A stretch of DNA of 64,000 nucleotides from Clostridium sp. 'deep sea' (GCF_014931565.1 NZ_CP063353.1:1612001-1676000), one strand, 5' to 3'. Positions 54,018 through 62,762 are shown, numbered from the stretch's first letter. Notes: generated by a model from the sequence alone, not told the origin. Numbers and translations are program-made.

Positions 54018-55412
54018 ATTTATTGTTGATTTATCTTTGGTTACTTTATTTATTATTGTTTGATGTTCTTTAATAAGTTGTTTTTTTAATTGAGGCATAA
54101 TTTTTTTTCTAACTGCTTTAGGTTTCATCATTAAACCTATTAAATAGGATTGCATAATTGAAAGCTTATTTTTGTGAGGAAAATCGTATAGTTTATACCG
54201 TTTATAAAACCTATGATCTTCTAACATAAGACCCTGCATAGAGTATATTAAGTCTCTAAAAACCTTCATTCCTCCTACCCCTAAAAAATTCACAGGGCGT
54301 TCTGCTTTATTATTTAAAGCCCACATTATTTTCTTTGTTAATGACTCTATATTATGGCTTATAGTAGCTGAATTATTTTCATCAGTAACTATATCGCATA
54401 AATATAGTTTTCCTACCTCACAACGAGCCTCTATAATTTCTCGTAGATTCGGCTCCGCACTTAGGTTTCCAGAAACTAAATAGGCTATAGGTTTTCCCAT
54501 AGAGCTAATACGGTGACCATTGCTAAATTGTCTGTCTGTAAACTTTTTAAATAAACTACCAAAAGAATGTTTTTTTATGTTAGTAGCGTAAATGACACAG
54601 TCGCTGCCTGTCACATAGGTATTAAATGCCTCTTTGTGATCATCTTTAATAACACAAACTCCTTCAATAGTGCAGTGCATACACCCAATACATCCACTTT
54701 TGATAACTACATTATTTAGGTTTAAAACTTGAACACTATTTGGCATTAACTTAATAAATGTATCTATCATTTGTTGTAAATTAGAGTTTGCTTCATTACA
54801 ATCAGTTATTAGTGTAATTTTATACGTTTTTTCTTTTGGCGTAATTTCTTTTAGATTATTTGATTGATACTTATTTATATCGTGTTGAACCGCTAGATAT
54901 TTTTTACTAGATGTAAAATTGTTATTTACATGTAGTTCAATTTCTTTTAAAAAGGTAGCTAGATTTTTTTGACCCTCAACCCGTTTAAGATCTTCCATAT
55001 CTGAAATATGACCTGGAATAATGTTCATATTAAAGTCTTCACATATTTGCAGTAAATAATTATAGGCTGTGTGGTCATAAAAATGGCGAGATGTAGATAA
55101 CTGGCTAGTATACTTGCCTTTAAGCTTGCAAACATCGGTATTCTCTGTTAAAAGTTCAATAAACTTAATTAGCTGATAGGGTACTAAAAATGTGTATACA
55201 GGATAAATCCACAGAACAACATCACTGTTTACCATAGAAGAGTAAACCTCGTTTAAATATGCTTTATTTTTCTCTAAGCTAATAATACGCTGAGCCACAT
55301 GATGCACTGTAAAGCAATGTTTTGTACTAGCTAAAGCCTGCAAGTATTTTGCAGATTGATAGGTTACACTATAGTTGCCTTTAGGGCTTCCATTTATAAC
55401 AGTAATTTTCAT
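54006..55412 (-). CDS. Fused two-domain flavodoxin-like protein with a Cys4 motif
   Basis: 468 aa. The first domain starts KITVINGSPKGNYSVTYQSA (FMN loop) and has WIYPVYTFLVPYQLIKFIEL. A second flavodoxin-like domain begins near residue 195 (YKITLITDCNEANSNLQQMI) and carries SGCIGCMHCTIEGVCVIKDD, a C-x2-C-x2-C-x5-C iron-sulfur-flavoprotein motif, then SDCVIYATNI. The C-terminal ~100 residues are basic and helical. Two flavin/iron-sulfur modules on one chain is longer than ordinary members (about 200 aa). Electron partner unknown. Confidence 0.8.
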   Translation of the reverse strand: MKITVINGSPKGNYSVTYQSAKYLQALASTKHCFTVHHVAQRIISLEKNKAYLNEVYSSMVNSDVVLWIYPVYTFLVPYQLIKFIELLTENTDVCKLKGKYTSQLSTSRHFYDHTAYNYLLQICEDFNMNIIPGHISDMEDLKRVEGQKNLATFLKEIELHVNNNFTSSKKYLAVQHDINKYQSNNLKEITPKEKTYKITLITDCNEANSNLQQMIDTFIKLMPNSVQVLNLNNVVIKSGCIGCMHCTIEGVCVIKDDHKEAFNTYVTGSDCVIYATNIKKHSFGSLFKKFTDRQFSNGHRISSMGKPIAYLVSGNLSAEPNLREIIEARCEVGKLYLCDIVTDENNSATISHNIESLTKKIMWALNNKAERPVNFLGVGGMKVFRDLIYSMQGLMLEDHRFYKRYKLYDFPHKNKLSIMQSYLIGLMMKPKAVRKKIMPQLKKQLIKEHQTIINKVTKDKSTINKKD

Positions 55413-55887
55413 GTGTGTCTCCTAATAGTAAATTTTTATTTCAAATTGAACAAAACTCAAATTCAATAGCAGTGAGAATTTATATTTTTATATCTCAAAA
55501 TATAAAAAAAGAAATATCTTTATAAACAAATGTTATCAAGCTAATTATTATCATGCTTTAGGGAGATTTATTAACACCTTATAGTCAGGACGAGGTGAAT
55601 CTGTTGTGTTAAGGATTATTGCTGATTTGTGCTTTAAGTTTATTATAATAATTGCTTAATTTGAGATTGTAATAATGCTCACATTTTGATTGACATTTAT
55701 ACTACTTAATTGACATAAATTAATTATAACATATTTAAAAACTCAACATACTTAAAAGCTATAAGGCACAAATAACTCAGTGTTATTGCTTTGTACTAAG
55801 GTATTGAACACATAATATGATGTAAACAGTAAAGCAGCCAGTAATAAAAAATCCATTAGCTGACTGCCCTTTATACTTTTTATTTGT
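55413..55887. other. Intergenic region
   Basis: AT-rich. No gene or RNA is evident; a weak hairpin near 55834-55867 may end the peroxiredoxin transcript. Confidence 0.45.
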
Positions 55888-56487
55888 TTACTTTTTTACT
55901 TTCCATTCTTGCCACACTTTACCTACAAGTTCGGCATTAGGTTTTAAGGTTTTTTCACCTGGTACCCAATCTGCTGGGGTCGCTTCTTTTCCTTTACTAT
56001 TTCTTACATGCTGTAAGGCTTGAATTAAACGAATTGTTTCTGATAGGTTTCTACCTACTGAAGGTGTTACTATTTCTAAGGCCTGTACATTACCATCAGG
56101 ATCAATTATAAATCTGCCTCTATTATTAACAAACTTTTCTTCGTCGTATACTCCGTACATGCTACCAATTTTACCACCTTGATCAGATAACATTGGAAAC
56201 TGGGCTCCACCTTCTGCCATTTTGCTTAGCTCTTGTTCGTCCCATACTTTATGTACAAAAATACTATCAACACTAACTGTTAATACTTTTACACCAAGTT
56301 TCTGTAATTCTTTAAATTTGTCAGCAACTGCTGCAACTTCTGTTGCTCAAACAAAGGTGAAATCTCCTGGGTAAAAAACTAATAATACCCAATTACCTTT
56401 ATAAGAACTAAAATCAACTTTAGATAACTCACCTTTAATATAAGCAGGGGCAGAAAAGTTAGGGGCTGGTTTACCAACACTAATCAT
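55888..56487 (-). CDS. prxU: Selenocysteine-containing peroxiredoxin (UGA recoded)
   Basis: Open from the ATG at 56487 (AAGGAG upstream) to the stop at 55888, 199 residues, with one in-frame TGA at 56347-56349 at codon 47. Reading TGA as selenocysteine gives FYPGDFTFV-U-ATEV, the peroxiredoxin active site F-x-P-x-D-F-T-F-V-C-P-T-E with Sec at the peroxidatic cysteine. The frame continues to KVLTVSVDS and GRFIIDPDGNVQALE without another stop. The usual resolving-Cys motif VCPAxW reads ATPADW, and no Cys remains, so it acts as a 1-Sec enzyme. It detoxifies peroxides with thioredoxin or another reductant. A hairpin downstream of the TGA (AGCAAC/GUUGCU) is a SECIS candidate. Confidence 0.9.
56309..56349 (-). 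promoter_or_regulatory. Candidate SECIS element
   Basis: Immediately after the UGA the mRNA reads AGCAAC then GUUGCU about 13 nt later, with an alternative GCAAC-AGAA-GUUGC hairpin. Bacterial SECIS elements lie just downstream of the UGA. Structure is judged by eye only. Confidence 0.4.
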
Positions 56488-56760
56488 ATTTATCTCTCCT
56501 TACATGTATGTTTTACATAACCTTAGTCGTTAAACTTAAGATTAGTATTAACTAAAATCTACGTTTTATTGTTACTGTAACCTAAAGCAATTATTCAATT
56601 AACTACTATATAGTTTTAGTTTATTAGCCTTTACGTCATTTGAAAATCTACTTTAAAATTTGCCTACTTTATTTAAATTATAACATAACAAACTGCTTTA
56701 AAATATTAAAGTACTAACTTTAATAAAATCCTGCTAAAGTTAGTACTTAATATTTAGTCA

Positions 56761-57015
56761 CTAGTTCTTTTGTTCTTTATTTAATTCTTTAAGTTGGCTT
56801 AGATGATTCTCTAATGAGCTAATTCTTTCTGTTAAAGTTTGTTCATTATTATTAAAGCTGTTATAGCCTCTACCAAAACCTAAACCACGTGTTCGATTGC
56901 CTCTACAACCTCGACCTCTACCGAAACCATATGCTACACTACCTTCACAATTTCCTCTATTACGTCCTGTTTTTGGGCCCTCACCATTAGGACCAGTACC
57001 ATCAAATCTAGGCAT
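56761..57015 (-). CDS. DUF5320-type Gly/Arg-rich protein
   Basis: 84 aa. N-terminal MPRFDGTGPNGEGPKTGRN is the DUF5320 signature, followed by a GFGRGRGC repeat region and a C-terminal coiled coil (TLTERISSLENHLSQLKELN). Family members sit beside NifX/MinD-type genes in anaerobes. Its own promoter carries a TATAAT (57054-57049) plus the 13-bp element shared with the NifX operon promoter. Function unknown. Confidence 0.85.
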   Translation of the reverse strand: MPRFDGTGPNGEGPKTGRNRGNCEGSVAYGFGRGRGCRGNRTRGLGFGRGYNSFNNNEQTLTERISSLENHLSQLKELNKEQKN

Positions 57016-57034
57016 TATAAAACCTCCCTTTTAT

Positions 57035-57074
57035 GTGCTTATGCACATTATAATACTATTATGTGCATATGTCA
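57035..57074 (-). promoter_or_regulatory. Promoter and shared operator of the DUF5320 gene
   Basis: Minus-strand TATAAT at 57054-57049. Upstream of it, 57062-57074 holds ATGTGCATATGTC (plus strand), identical to the element at 59545-59557; downstream of it, TGTGC-TTAT-GCACA at 57035-57048 is palindromic. Confidence 0.7.
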
Positions 57075-57094
57075 ACAATAAAAGAATTTATTTT

Positions 57095-57946
57095 TTAATT
57101 TTTTTTAATGTTTATCCACAGATCTTCAAGCTGTTTATTTATTAATGTATTATGTGCATATTCTACAACAGGAGTATTATTTACAACAGACTCAATAAAT
57201 ATTTTATCGTAGTCAATTTTACCTACTATTTTTATATTATTTTTTGTACATATATCTTCAATTAGTTTGCAGTTTTCTAGGTGTAAGTTGGCTTTGTTTA
57301 TACATACTAAGGCCTCAACCTTAAGCTGTTTAATAAGCTGTAAAATTCGCTCTAAGTCATGTATTGCTGAAAGAGTTGGTTCTGTAACAACTAGTGCTTT
57401 ATCTGCACCTGTAAGAGCTGAAACCACTGGACAACCAATGCCTGGCGGACCATCAATAAGTATTAGTTCGGTATCTTTAGTTTTCAGCTGATAGGCCTTT
57501 TGTTTTATTTTTGCTACGAGTTTACCACTATTACCCTCTGCAATACCCAATCTACCATGAACCATAGGACCATACTTTGTCTCCGATAAGTAATACTCTC
57601 CAGATTCATGGTCTTCAATAGTTATAGCATTATTTTTACAACTATAATAACAAACAGCACAACCCTCACAAGCAATTTGATTTACAGTGTAGTCTTTTAT
57701 GGCATGAAACCGACAATTATTCACACAGGCATTACATTTTATACATTTGTCCTGATTTATTTGAGCCTTTATTCCACCCACAAAGTTATATGTTTCGTGA
57801 ATATGGGGGTTTAATAATAAGTGTAAATTGGCTGCATCTACATCACAATCTGCATATATTGAATTTTTTGCCATAACTGCTAAACTTGCTGTAATACTAG
57901 TTTTGCCTGTTCCACCTTTACCGCTTAACACTACTAATTCAGTCAT
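57095..57946 (-). CDS. MinD/ParA-type ATPase with an inserted ferredoxin domain (second copy)
   Basis: 283 aa. Deviant Walker A SGKGGTGKTSITASLA, then the inserted 2[4Fe-4S] domain INQDKCIKCNACVNNCRFHA and ACEGCAVCYYSCKNNAI, then LILIDGPPGIGCPV (Walker B-like) and VVTEPTLSAIHDLERI. Such Mrp/MinD-like ATPases are thought to move or hold Fe-S or Mo/Fe cofactors. It overlaps the gene before it by 8 nt. The two MinD proteins probably pair, as is common. Confidence 0.92.
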   Translation of the reverse strand: MTELVVLSGKGGTGKTSITASLAVMAKNSIYADCDVDAANLHLLLNPHIHETYNFVGGIKAQINQDKCIKCNACVNNCRFHAIKDYTVNQIACEGCAVCYYSCKNNAITIEDHESGEYYLSETKYGPMVHGRLGIAEGNSGKLVAKIKQKAYQLKTKDTELILIDGPPGIGCPVVSALTGADKALVVTEPTLSAIHDLERILQLIKQLKVEALVCINKANLHLENCKLIEDICTKNNIKIVGKIDYDKIFIESVVNNTPVVEYAHNTLINKQLEDLWINIKKN

Positions 57947-58811
57947 TTTTAATCATCCTCTCTATATTGCTATAAAGATTTTGAAACTTAAGCTGGTACT
58001 TAGGGTTAACTTCAGTAATTAACTTACCACTAGCATAGGCCTGTGCTACTTCTCTTTTTTGAGGTATTTTGGCAATTACAGGTATATTATTTCTTTTGCA
58101 ATAACGCTCTGTTAAGCTATCGCTGGTTTCATATTTATTTATTACAACAGCAACTTTAACGTTAAGTGCCTTAACCATATCTACAGCAAGCTCTAAATCA
58201 TGTAATCCAAAGGGAGTAGGTTCAGAGACCAATACACAAAAATCTGCCTCACTAACAGCAGCTATTGCTGTACAGGATGTTCCTGGTGGAGCATCTACTA
58301 TTGTTAAATAGTTTTTTTGCTGTTTAGCTAACGCTTCGTTAATAACCTCTGGAGCCTGTATCGCTCTTACTTTAAGTTTTCCAATTACCATATCTATATT
58401 TTTATTATGATACGACTCAATTGTGCCAATTTCTTTGCTTCCTTCAGTTATAGCATTATTAGGGCAAGATAATATACAGCCCCCACAGCTATGACATATA
58501 TCTGTAAACAAAAGTACTTTATTTTTTAGTACCGATAGAGCATTAAACTGACAACGCTCAGCACATAAGCCACAATGACAACAATTATCATTATCAATAA
58601 CAGGCACTAAGCTTTTTACAATTTCTGTTTCGCTATCACTTACTGGTATAAAAATATGGCTATTTGGTTCTTCTACATCACAGTCAATTAATTGAACTCT
58701 ATTATTTTGGCCCAAGCTATAAGCAAGGTTGGTAGAGATAAATGTTTTACCTGTACCCCCCTTGCCGCTAGCAATTACAATGCGCACTTTATAATCACCC
58801 TCTACTGACAA
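57939..58811 (-). CDS. MinD/ParA-type ATPase with an inserted ferredoxin domain (first copy)
   Basis: 290 aa. Walker A SGKGGTGKTFISTNLA, ferredoxin motifs NDNCCHCGLCAERCQFNA and DICHSCGGCILSCPNNAI, Walker B-like TIVDAPPGTSCTA, and LVSEPTPFGLHDLELAVD. Starts 10 nt inside the preceding NifX-like gene. The companion downstream gene is a paralogue, so the two may form a heterodimer. Probably handles Fe-S or cofactor transfer with the NifX proteins encoded upstream. Confidence 0.92.
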   Translation of the reverse strand: MSVEGDYKVRIVIASGKGGTGKTFISTNLAYSLGQNNRVQLIDCDVEEPNSHIFIPVSDSETEIVKSLVPVIDNDNCCHCGLCAERCQFNALSVLKNKVLLFTDICHSCGGCILSCPNNAITEGSKEIGTIESYHNKNIDMVIGKLKVRAIQAPEVINEALAKQQKNYLTIVDAPPGTSCTAIAAVSEADFCVLVSEPTPFGLHDLELAVDMVKALNVKVAVVINKYETSDSLTERYCKRNNIPVIAKIPQKREVAQAYASGKLITEVNPKYQLKFQNLYSNIERMIKND

Positions 58812-59155
58812 TGATCCTCATGCTCGTCGTGATCGCAGGTACTTTCGCCAGCAACCAATTTATTAGCTGAGTACAATTCTATAACGTTGTTTATTTCACC
58901 TTGGCATCCTAAAATCATTTTTATATTATATTGGTTAAATAAATCTTGAGCCTTTCCACCCATGCCAGAAGCTATAATGCAATTAACTCCTTGCTCTGCT
59001 AAATACTTTGGTAAAAAACCAGGTTCATGTCCTGGATTGGCTAAATTTCTTACATCACTAACAGTGTTATTAGCATAGTTAAATAAGGTATATTTTTCAC
59101 AGCGGCCAAAATGGGCTGCAACATTGGTTCCATCTGTTGGTATTGCAATTATCAT
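58802..59155 (-). CDS. NifX/NifB-type dinitrogenase-cofactor domain protein with a His/Cys tail
   Basis: 117 aa. IIAIPTDGTNVAAHFGRCEK and GFLPKYLAEQGVNCIIASGM are the Dinitro_FeMo-Co family strands. The C-terminus STCDHDEHEDHCQ is rich in Asp/His/Cys and probably binds metal. Despite the family name no nitrogenase genes are near; members in non-diazotrophs are tied to Fe-S or Mo metabolism. 13 nt after the next NifX gene. Confidence 0.9.
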   Translation of the reverse strand: MIIAIPTDGTNVAAHFGRCEKYTLFNYANNTVSDVRNLANPGHEPGFLPKYLAEQGVNCIIASGMGGKAQDLFNQYNIKMILGCQGEINNVIELYSANKLVAGESTCDHDEHEDHCQ

Positions 59156-59168
59156 AGTTTAAGTCTCC

Positions 59169-59495
59169 TTAGTTACACTTTTTTAGTTTTTTTGCCTCAA
59201 ATTCCAGTATGTTTTCTGCTACTGTTCCTTCTTTGGCTTCATATAGTTTAATTTCAGCTGTATTAATAACATCTAAGGCCTTAGGCCCAACGCGCATTGC
59301 AAGAATAACTTCTACGTTTTCATCACACATAAGTTGAGCAGTAGATACTCCTGCTCCGCCTGGGGCATTAGCGGCCTCATTATTGATAACTTTAAACTCA
59401 CCATCGTTATAAATTATAAAGGCCTCAGACCTACCAAAGCGTTCATTAATTACGTCTGTTAGTTTACTACCCTTTACAGGTATTGCAATTTTCAT
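59169..59495 (-). CDS. NifX-type dinitrogenase-cofactor domain protein
   Basis: 108 aa. KIAIPVKGSKLTDVINERFG, then FGRSEAF and VIINTAEIKLYEA-type strands of the family (GPKALDVINTAEIKLYEAKE). First gene of the operon with the second NifX and both MinD genes; the promoter has TATAAT on the minus strand at 59536-59531 and the shared 13-bp element. Confidence 0.9.
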   Translation of the reverse strand: MKIAIPVKGSKLTDVINERFGRSEAFIIYNDGEFKVINNEAANAPGGAGVSTAQLMCDENVEVILAMRVGPKALDVINTAEIKLYEAKEGTVAENILEFEAKKLKKCN

Positions 59496-59530
59496 TTTTA
59501 CACCTCCATATTAGTCATATGTCATCTATA

Positions 59531-59557
59531 ATTATAACGCCTTAATGTGCATATGTC
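59531..59557 (-). promoter_or_regulatory. Promoter and shared operator of the NifX/MinD operon
   Basis: Minus-strand TATAAT at 59536-59531, and ATGTGCATATGTC (plus strand) at 59545-59557, 8 nt upstream of the -10 box. The spacing at the DUF5320 promoter is 7 nt. The element would occlude polymerase between the -35 and -10 boxes. Confidence 0.72.
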
Positions 59558-59668
59558 CATATATTTATTTATTACGAGCAAAATTTTTACGTTGCAGGGC
59601 CTGACATTGCTAGTCCGTATAATGAAAATTCTTACTATAATTATTAATTAAATCTTTGTAATTAAATA

Positions 59669-59692
59669 GGCAGACACAAGGCCTGCCACTAC
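59669..59692. repeat. Short hairpin repeat, GGCAGAC-ACAAG-GCCTGCC type
   Basis: Same structure and ACAAG loop as 19079-19102 (one mismatch in the arms), followed by ACTAC. It lies between the DUF134 gene and the NifX operon. Confidence 0.55.
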
Positions 59693-59742
59693 GAAGGGGG
59701 TTTGATTTTATGGTATTGAATATTTAATACGTAGTACTGTTG

Positions 59743-60144
59743 TTATTTTTGACTGGCAATAAACTTGGGGCAATTTATATCTTTATCTTCTTTATCACAT
59801 CTAACATTTTCTTTAAACTTAAATGTACAATGTGGACACTGCAATAGCTCGTCTGCTAGCCGATAATTACCACCATCAATACGAATTGCTCCACCATTAA
59901 TTAAGGCCATTGCAACCTTATTTCTGGCTGATGCTAGTATTCTTTGAAAGGTTGTTCTTGACACATTCATTTTTACAGCACACTGTTCATTATCTAAATT
60001 TTCTATATCCTTAAGCCTTAAGGATTCGAGCTCTTCAAAAGATACTGTGTATTCTTTTAGTCTCGATTTAGCAACACCTGCCGGTTTAAAATATATAAAC
60101 TGAGGTATTGTTTCTATTCTTCTTTGTTTAGGTGGTCGAGCCAT
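59743..60144 (-). CDS. DUF134/UPF0251 family DNA-binding protein
   Basis: 133 aa. MARPPKQRRIETIPQFIYFK and LESLRLKDIENLDNEQCAVK lead into a helix-turn-helix (NVSRTTFQRILASARNKVAM). The C-terminus has CPHC and further cysteines (NVRCDKEDKDINC) for a zinc or iron site. UPF0251 proteins are nearly always beside NifX/MinD clusters. It is the best candidate for binding the shared element at 57062 and 59545, but this is inference. Confidence 0.85.
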   Translation of the reverse strand: MARPPKQRRIETIPQFIYFKPAGVAKSRLKEYTVSFEELESLRLKDIENLDNEQCAVKMNVSRTTFQRILASARNKVAMALINGGAIRIDGGNYRLADELLQCPHCTFKFKENVRCDKEDKDINCPKFIASQK

Positions 60145-60312
60145 GTTTTCACTCCTATATTATTCTGGATATATTATTATAATAACATAAATAAGCACTA
60201 CATTATAAGTTCTTAGCTTATTTAATTTGGTAATTATTAAACACGTTTTAATAATTCTTATTTTTTTTAACTCTATATATATGTTATATTAACTTCATTG
60301 GGGTGATTTAAT

Positions 60313-61632
60313 ATGAAAACTTTCTACTACATTTTATTAACGGTAATTATTATTATAACAGTAATGTGGTTTAACTCTGAACCTACGGTTATAAGTTATG
60401 GCCCTATGCACCAAAACACTAAAGTAGACACAAATATTACTATTGGTTTTAATACAAATATCAATGCTCAAAGTGCCATTGATAACCTAAGTATTTCTCC
60501 TCATATAGAATATGAATGGCAGTATACAAAAGAAAATAAAACCCTAATAATTAAGCCTAAAACTGATTTAATACACCAGACTACTTATACAGTAAAGCTT
60601 AGTGCTGGAGTAAAACATCATATTAGAAAACCTAGTACAAAAGAGTTTAGTTTTGAGTTTACTACAGCGGACTACAACCGCATTAATATTACTTTATTAG
60701 GTGATACGGTGCTTTACCATCTTGAAAATGAGTTAAAACAAGAAAATACAAACTATGCTTTTGAAAAACTAAATGATGATATTTTAAGTAAAGATAATTT
60801 TATTTTTACTAATCTTGAAAACCCTATTTCGGATAGAGGTACCGAAATTAATAATAAAGCCTATAGATTTAGGTCAAGCCCAAATACTGTTGAAATATTA
60901 AAACACGCCAAGATAAACGCAGTAGCTCTTGCTAACAACCATGCCCTTGATTATGGCCCAGATGCCTTAATTGATACTGTTTCATACTGCAAAAAAGCAG
61001 ACATAACCTGTGTTGGTTATTTTAAAAATGCTCAAGAAAAACAAATGCCCCCTATTATTAATTATAAAGGCATTAAAATTGGATTAGCCTCTTATTTAGA
61101 CAAAATTATTGTTCCATATTGGCATCACAAGCTTTGGCAAGGCAATGCAAATAGTGCAGGTGTTGAGTTTATTAATGACAACATTTTAGAAGATATAAAA
61201 TATTTAAGAGATAATTCAGATATAGTTATTGTAGCGCTACACTGGGGAATTGAGCGTGAAAAAGAAACTACTACCCAACAAACAAAGCTAGCTCATTTAT
61301 TAATAGATAACGGGGCAGATATTATTATGGGACATCACCCTCATGTTGTGCAGGCGGTGGAAAAATATAATGGTGGACTTGTTTTTTATAGCCTGGGAAA
61401 TTTTGTGTTTCCACCAACAAACGAACATAGAAGAGATACATTTTCAGCTGTGATTAAGGTCAATAAACAAGGTATTATTGATACTACTTTATATCCCTTA
61501 ACGCCTATTGAAGGTAGACCTCACTCCATGAATGAGCAACAAACAGCAGAGTTTTATCAAGAGATTAAAAAGCTAAGTTCAAAGTTTAATTCGGAGTTGG
61601 TACTAAATTCAACAACAATTACTGTAAAATAG
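60313..61632 (+). CDS. CapA/PgsA-family protein with N-terminal Ig-like domain
   Basis: 439 aa. N-terminal helix YILLTVIIIITVMWF (anchor), an SbsA/Big_5-like Ig domain at about 25-115 (EPTVISYGPMHQNTKVDTNI, QTTYTVKLSAG), and a CapA-type metallophosphatase-like domain: LLGDTVLYHL, TNLENPISDRG, AVALANNHALDYG, VIVALHWGIE, DIIMGHHPHVVQ and VFYSLGNFVF. The metal-binding pattern is complete. Such proteins take part in poly-glutamate capsule or other cell-surface polymer work. RBS GGGGTGATTTAAT precedes the ATG. Confidence 0.88.
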   Translation: MKTFYYILLTVIIIITVMWFNSEPTVISYGPMHQNTKVDTNITIGFNTNINAQSAIDNLSISPHIEYEWQYTKENKTLIIKPKTDLIHQTTYTVKLSAGVKHHIRKPSTKEFSFEFTTADYNRINITLLGDTVLYHLENELKQENTNYAFEKLNDDILSKDNFIFTNLENPISDRGTEINNKAYRFRSSPNTVEILKHAKINAVALANNHALDYGPDALIDTVSYCKKADITCVGYFKNAQEKQMPPIINYKGIKIGLASYLDKIIVPYWHHKLWQGNANSAGVEFINDNILEDIKYLRDNSDIVIVALHWGIEREKETTTQQTKLAHLLIDNGADIIMGHHPHVVQAVEKYNGGLVFYSLGNFVFPPTNEHRRDTFSAVIKVNKQGIIDTTLYPLTPIEGRPHSMNEQQTAEFYQEIKKLSSKFNSELVLNSTTITVK

Positions 61633-61773
61633 TAAGATATTTTGATTTTATCTGTTGTAAATATGTTATAAGCTCGCTACCTGCTAAAATTCGACTATTC
61701 TTCTTTCTTAAAAGTGCTAAAATAAACTTGTCAATATTAGTTTCAGTGACTATTTAATTTAGGAGAATGCCTA

Positions 61774-62751
61774 GTGACTAATCATGAGCAATATGTTATT
61801 TTAATAGTTAATGATAATAAGCAAATTTACAGTGACCTTCACCAAGCGTTTAGCTACGCTAATTATCAGGTTGAATATACTACAAATGAATGCCAAGCTC
61901 TCGATTTTATAGACTTTAACCTTCCTGATTTAATTGTATATTATGCTAAGCTATATGACGTGCATAAAGACCTAGATTATAAACTGAAAAATAGTAAAGA
62001 CTTTAGCAGTATTCCTATTATTTTAATTGATTATGATACAACAGAAGCAGAAATAGTGGCAGGCTTTAAACACGGTTGTATTGACTATATTAGCAAACCT
62101 ATTTTTGCACAAGAACTTATTGCTAGAGTAAATTCTCATTTAGCAGTGAAACAACAAATTAAGGACTTACAGGCGTCTATTATTTCATTGCAGAAAGCTG
62201 TAGTTGAAATTCAGCAAAAAAATATTGACTTAAAGCAAATGATGGGTAAACTAAAAATAGCGTCAACTACCGACTACCTAACTGGTATTTATAATAAAAG
62301 ATATGCCATAGAAATATTTCAAGAGCATATTTCCAATGGCAATAATATAGAGCCATTTACAGTTATTATTGCGGATATAGACTCCTTTAAAAGTATAAAT
62401 GATACCTATGGTCATTTATGTGGTGATGCTATTCTAAAATCTGTTGTAAACACTCTTAAGTCTTCTTTACGTGAAGGTGACCTATTTTGTAGATGGGGCG
62501 GAGAAGAGTTTTTATTTTTACTGCCCTGCTCTAACATAGAGAAAGCTAAAGTTTTTGCAGAAAGAATGCGTAAACTAGTAACAAGCACTTTATATAAATG
62601 TGATGTGGAAGAAATCTCGGTAACTATTACCATGGGAATTGCAGAGTATAGTGATGAACTAGGCATTGAGGGTACCATTAAAAAAGCTGATGACGCTTTA
62701 TATAAAGGCAAAAGAAATGGTAAAAACCAGGTTATATTAGCTTCACTTTAA
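61774..62751 (+). CDS. Diguanylate cyclase with degenerate receiver domain
   Basis: 325 aa, GTG start at 61774 with AGGAG upstream. Residues 5-120 are a receiver fold, but the phosphoryl Asp position is Tyr57 (LIVYYAKLYD) and the acidic pair is Asn13-Asp14; the loop Lys in SKPIFAQEL is kept. A coiled-coil linker follows, then GGDEF with CRWGGEEFLFLLPCS and KKADDALYKGKRNG. It makes cyclic di-GMP; the I-site Arg region (LREGD) at the expected distance suggests product inhibition. The receiver is probably not phosphorylated. Confidence 0.9.
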   Translation: MTNHEQYVILIVNDNKQIYSDLHQAFSYANYQVEYTTNECQALDFIDFNLPDLIVYYAKLYDVHKDLDYKLKNSKDFSSIPIILIDYDTTEAEIVAGFKHGCIDYISKPIFAQELIARVNSHLAVKQQIKDLQASIISLQKAVVEIQQKNIDLKQMMGKLKIASTTDYLTGIYNKRYAIEIFQEHISNGNNIEPFTVIIADIDSFKSINDTYGHLCGDAILKSVVNTLKSSLREGDLFCRWGGEEFLFLLPCSNIEKAKVFAERMRKLVTSTLYKCDVEEISVTITMGIAEYSDELGIEGTIKKADDALYKGKRNGKNQVILASL

Positions 62752-62762
62752 TACCAAATATA

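Noticed and set aside
55888-56220. A 110-codon fragment starting MAEGGAQF as the whole gene, i.e. a peroxiredoxin pseudogene with nonsense mutation
   Set aside because: The frame is intact on both sides of the TGA, the RBS is in place, and the TGA sits exactly at the catalytic Cys position, which fits selenocysteine far better than decay.
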